NCBI GenBank assembly: GCA_052067355.1
Contig: JBQHQH010000002.1
Location: forward strand, 62,001 to 126,000
Reading direction: 5' to 3'
Source of the DNA: CABMKH01 sp040797625
Lineage (GTDB): Bacteria; Bacillota; Clostridia; Tissierellales; Tissierellaceae
Length of the DNA: 64,000 nt
Within the stretch, counting starts at the first letter, position 1; the number at the start of each line of letters is the position of its first letter. The notes beneath the pieces are model-generated. The model did not search any database and was not told the DNA's origin. It was given only the letters and a program-made list of their open reading frames with translations. This document shows, piece after piece, positions 61,136 through 64,000 of the stretch. Both the position numbers and the translations under genes were made by a program.

Positions 61136-61861
61136 TCACCTATTTCGCTTGATAATGATTAAATCAGAAAAGTTTTCATCTTGTTCTACATCTATAACTT
61201 TTAACTTTATTAGCTCTAATACTGATAAAAAATATGCTACAATTTCTCCCCTTGTAGATTTTTCATTTAATAATTCAGTAAAAGAAAAACTACTATAATC
61301 CTCTAATCTATCTACTACTATTTGTGTACATTCTCTTACCGTATATTCTTCCTTCTCTATTTCATGGATATCAATAATCTTTTCATTAATACCTCTTTTA
61401 TTGATGATATTATTGATAGATTTTATTATAAGCTTTAAATCCAATGGCCCCATATCTAATTCTTCTTCATAATCTGATAGATCCTCTCTAGGTTTATAAA
61501 ACGCCTTTGACTCTCTCTTCTCAAACTGTCTCAATCTCTCAGAAGCTTCTTTATATTTCTTATATGCCAACAACCTCAAAACCAACTCTTCCCTTGGGTC
61601 ATCTTCAGATTCTTTTTCATCGTCTGTTGGATTCTTAGGTAGAAGCATCCTAGATTTAATCTGTAATAGAGTAGATGCCATTAAAATAAATTCACTTGTT
61701 ATCTCAAGATTTAGTTCTTCCATCTCATATAGATAATCCATATATTGTCTAGTGATTATATTTATTGGTATATCATAGATATCTATTTTAGCCTTCTCTA
61801 TCAGATTTAATAGTAAGTCTAAAGGTCCTTCAAAGGAATCTAATGTTATTTTGTAATCCAT
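61136..61861 (-). CDS. scpA: Segregation and condensation protein A
   Basis: ScpA is the kleisin that bridges the two SMC heads in chromosome condensation. The 241-residue protein starts with the family motif FEGPLDLLLNLIEKAKIDIYD and has QYMDYLYEMEELNLEITSEF; an acidic linker (about 75-95) and a C-terminal winged helix (about 195-235) follow. It is followed by scpB and preceded by an M50 protease, as in many Clostridia. Confidence 0.96.
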   Translation of the reverse strand: MDYKITLDSFEGPLDLLLNLIEKAKIDIYDIPINIITRQYMDYLYEMEELNLEITSEFILMASTLLQIKSRMLLPKNPTDDEKESEDDPREELVLRLLAYKKYKEASERLRQFEKRESKAFYKPREDLSDYEEELDMGPLDLKLIIKSINNIINKRGINEKIIDIHEIEKEEYTVRECTQIVVDRLEDYSSFSFTELLNEKSTRGEIVAYFLSVLELIKLKVIDVEQDENFSDLIIIKRNR

Positions 61862-61876
61862 ATTACACTCCTATAC

Positions 61877-62464
61877 TCAGTTTAAGATTCTAAATAAAAT
61901 TCTAAGAACAACATCTATAATTGGCCCAAGAATCTTATCAATGGAATTTGTAAAAATTAAAACTATTAATATCAAATAAAAATATCTCTCATATTTATAA
62001 AAGTAAAACTCTAATTTTCTAGGCAGCAAACTTGCTAAAACTTTAGATCCATCTAATGGAGGGAAAGGTAATAGATTAAATATCCCTAACATAATATTAT
62101 ACCATAGAGTTATAATTAACAATTTATATATCAAACTACTCCTTACTATATTTAAATTTAAAATACATACAACTATCAATGCTATGATAAAATTAGAAAT
62201 AGGTCCTGCTAAAGAAACCAATAGTGTATCTCTTTTTCTATTCTTAAAATTTCTAGGATCAATTGGTACAGGCTTGGCCCATCCGAACCTAAAGACAAGC
62301 ATAGCTATAAATCCAATAGGGTCTATATGCTTAATTGGATTTAAACTCAATCTTCCAGCATTTTTTGCTGTATTATCCCCAAGTAAATATGCTGCATATC
62401 CATGGGCTAATTCATGAAAAATAATTGCAATTAAAAGCCCAGGCAAATTATATATATAATCCAT
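61877..62464 (-). CDS. Site-2 protease family (M50) membrane protein
   Basis: The 195-residue integral membrane protein has IIFHELAHGYAAY (HExxH zinc motif) in the first helix and NLLPFPPLDGSKV with the third ligand. It has no PDZ domain, so it is the short SpoIVFB/YwhC-like type. Substrates are unknown; position next to scpA is conserved in Clostridia and does not reveal the target. It lies 15 bases ahead of scpA in the transcription direction. Confidence 0.9.
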   Translation of the reverse strand: MDYIYNLPGLLIAIIFHELAHGYAAYLLGDNTAKNAGRLSLNPIKHIDPIGFIAMLVFRFGWAKPVPIDPRNFKNRKRDTLLVSLAGPISNFIIALIVVCILNLNIVRSSLIYKLLIITLWYNIMLGIFNLLPFPPLDGSKVLASLLPRKLEFYFYKYERYFYLILIVLIFTNSIDKILGPIIDVVLRILFRILN

Positions 62465-62504
62465 GATGATCTCTCCTCAAGTAATACTTACTATAACATT
62501 ATAC

Positions 62505-62530
62505 AACCTCGACCGGACAATGTCGAGGTT
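62505..62530. terminator. Hairpin between dacF and the M50 gene
   Basis: AACCTCGAC pairs perfectly with GTCGAGGTT around an 8-base loop, 11 bases past the dacF stop. There is no T-run on the - strand, so it may be an mRNA end stabiliser or a weak terminator. Confidence 0.5.
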
Positions 62531-62541
62531 AGTTATTTATA

Positions 62542-63690
62542 TTACCTATTTAAAAGAAAACCCTTCCATGTTTTTTTGAAGATATTTCCTAAATTAGCCT
62601 TATCTACAGAAGTTTTAGCTACTAGATTTACCTTACTTACTTCTTTTCCATCCACTGATACTACTAATTCACCAACTACATCACCTTGATTAATAGGAGC
62701 ATTTAAAAATTCTAAGTGATTAATTTTCTTATCAATACCAGTTTTCTTGCCCTTGGGAAGTAGTATGCAACTATCTCGTTCTAACATAATCTCTAAGTTA
62801 TCAAGTTTTCCCTTCTCAACTGGAATGCTACCAACTACATCACCTTTTTTTCCTAAAGTAATAGATTCATAGTTGGCAAATCCATAGTCTAATAATCTTT
62901 TAGCTTCAGTAAATCTGAGTTTTGAATCCTGAGCTCCCATTACAACAGCAATCAGTTGTAAATCTCCACGTTTAGCTGAAGCTGAAATACAATGCTTTGC
63001 TTCATTAGTAAATCCAGTTTTAATTCCATTAGCTCCATCGTATTCCTTGATTAACCTATTTGTATTTACCATGGTTTGAACACTGGTCTTTGTATTTCCA
63101 ACTGTTAAATCCTCCATATAAATTGAAAGATATTCATGGATCTTCTCATGACTCAATAATTCTCTAGACATAATTGATATATCATATGCAGTAGTATAAT
63201 GATTTTCTACAGGAAGTCCACTAGCATTGACAAAATTAGTATTGTTCATACCAAGTTCTTTACTCCTTTGATTCATAAGCTTGGCAAATGCTTCCTCAGA
63301 CCCTGCAATATGCTCAGCCAAAGCTACTGCGGCATCGTTAGCCGATCTGACCGAAATAGCCTTTATCAGATTATTCACAACCTGAGTCTCTCCAGCATCT
63401 AAATATACCTTTGTACCAATCATCTTAGAAGCATGCTCACTTATAAAGACCTTGTCATCTAGCTTTATCTTTCCAGAGTCTAAAGCCTCCATTGTCAATA
63501 ATAGAGTCATAATCTTAGTAATACTAGCTGGAGCTAATTTCTCATGTTCATTCATAGCATAGATTATATCTCCAGAACTATAATCCATTAAAAGGGCAGA
63601 TTTTGCACTTATATCTATATCTCCATAAACACATATGGAAGTAAAAGATAAGATTACAATTAAAATAATGGATACTATTCTCTTTTTCAA
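62542..63690 (-). CDS. dacF: D-alanyl-D-alanine carboxypeptidase DacF-like
   Basis: The 382-residue S11 penicillin-binding protein has a signal peptide (about 1-23), SITK (SxxK), SAN (SxN, in RSANDAAVALAEH) and KTG (GIKTGFTNEA), plus the C-terminal beta domain. B. subtilis dacF is forespore-expressed, tunes cortex cross-linking and lies after the purine/pyrimidine phosphorylase genes; here it also follows a nucleoside phosphorylase. No spoIIA genes follow. The start is TTG. Confidence 0.93.
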   Translation of the reverse strand: MKKRIVSIILIVILSFTSICVYGDIDISAKSALLMDYSSGDIIYAMNEHEKLAPASITKIMTLLLTMEALDSGKIKLDDKVFISEHASKMIGTKVYLDAGETQVVNNLIKAISVRSANDAAVALAEHIAGSEEAFAKLMNQRSKELGMNNTNFVNASGLPVENHYTTAYDISIMSRELLSHEKIHEYLSIYMEDLTVGNTKTSVQTMVNTNRLIKEYDGANGIKTGFTNEAKHCISASAKRGDLQLIAVVMGAQDSKLRFTEAKRLLDYGFANYESITLGKKGDVVGSIPVEKGKLDNLEIMLERDSCILLPKGKKTGIDKKINHLEFLNAPINQGDVVGELVVSVDGKEVSKVNLVAKTSVDKANLGNIFKKTWKGFLLNR

Positions 63691-63762
63691 TACAATACCT
63701 CCAATACTATATTTACTTTTATAGTATCCAATAAAATCTTTAATATGCTCACTAAAATTTTT

Positions 63763-64000
63763 TTAATCTTTAATCTCTTCTAAAATTAGTTTTTGACTTT
63801 CAGGGTTTTTATCTCCCAGTCTATAGATGTTCAGTATCTCTTCATAAGCTCTTTTTCCCTTATCCATATCATTAGTATGAATATAGGCGAGAGTATCACC
63901 GACTTCCACAAGATCATCTACTTTTTTATTTAATATAAGTCCAGCAGCTAGATCTATTTTAGTATCTAAATTTTCTCTGCCAGCACCTAAAGATAGAGCA
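63763..64000 (-). CDS. pdp: Pyrimidine-nucleoside phosphorylase, C-terminal part (partial)
   Basis: The last 79 codons are inside the window; the gene continues beyond 64000. The sequence ALSLGAGRENLDTKIDLAAG and NKKVDDLVEVGDTLAYIHTN matches the C-terminal barrel-sandwich-like domain of thymidine/pyrimidine-nucleoside phosphorylases (Pdp/DeoA), which salvage nucleosides by phosphorolysis. The neighbourhood with dacF is as in other Firmicutes. No terminator with a good T-run is seen before dacF. Confidence 0.88.
   Translation of the reverse strand, partial: ALSLGAGRENLDTKIDLAAGLILNKKVDDLVEVGDTLAYIHTNDMDKGKRAYEEILNIYRLGDKNPESQKLILEEIKD

Overview
The window is a 64 kb piece of a low-G+C Firmicute chromosome. 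The DNA is A+T-rich, Shine-Dalgarno sites are strong, and TTG and GTG starts are common. PolC, RNase Y, SpoVS, YlmC/YmxH, SpoIIIE/FtsK, a YlxY-type deacetylase and a LexA/YneA-like pair point to the Clostridia/Tissierellia lineage and to an endospore-forming ancestry. An IspH-S1 fusion and a short (215 aa) EF-Ts fit that placement. The species cannot be named from the sequence alone. Almost every gene is housekeeping. I see no tRNA, rRNA, insertion sequence, prophage or CRISPR array.

Left arm (1-38.2 kb, almost all + strand). It opens with rpsB-tsf-pyrH-frr (translation, UMP kinase), then uppS-cdsA-rseP-ispG-polC (lipid carriers, phospholipid, isoprenoid, replication), where dxr is absent from its usual place. 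Next come rimP-nusA-rnpM-infB-rbfA-nrnA-truB-ribF and rpsO-pnp (transcription, translation, RNA turnover). The block ylxY-dut-ylmC-tepA-uppP-ftsK-pgsA-cinA-recA-rny-spoVS keeps much of the Bacillus subtilis order. Between recA and rny sit four genes encoding an SbcD/Mre11-like nuclease and an SbcC/Rad50-type ATPase whose Walker A and Walker B halves are separate proteins. This is the most unusual locus in the window. The rny gene appears to start at an AUU codon.

Middle (34.0-38.3 kb). A PHP phosphoesterase-padR pair is followed by about 875 bp without genes. That gap holds three perfect inverted repeats, two of which share arms resembling the XerD half of a Firmicute dif site. Then come a Xer-type tyrosine recombinase and the divergent pair of a YneA-like LysM protein and lexA, with several LexA (SOS) boxes. 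All genes left of 38.25 kb except the LysM gene run rightward and all genes to the right run leftward. This fits, but does not prove, proximity to the replication terminus.

Right arm (38.3-64 kb, all - strand). Read in the direction of transcription, from high to low coordinates: pdp(partial); dacF; M50 protease-scpA-scpB-DacB-like; rluB-mnmM; an RpiR regulator; ytfP; aroH; cmk-plsC-ispH/rpsA; three tandem M42 aminopeptidases behind an operator-like dyad; a MerR-type coiled-coil protein; a holin-like protein; an orphan HicB-like antitoxin; and miaB-mutS-mutL-miaA-hfq-ynbB. Functional themes are cell-wall carrier and peptidoglycan metabolism (uppS, uppP, two DD-carboxypeptidases), the MEP pathway (ispG, ispH), DNA repair and SOS (recA, lexA, mutSL, SbcCD-like), chromosome segregation (ftsK, scpAB, Xer) and RNA processing or modification.
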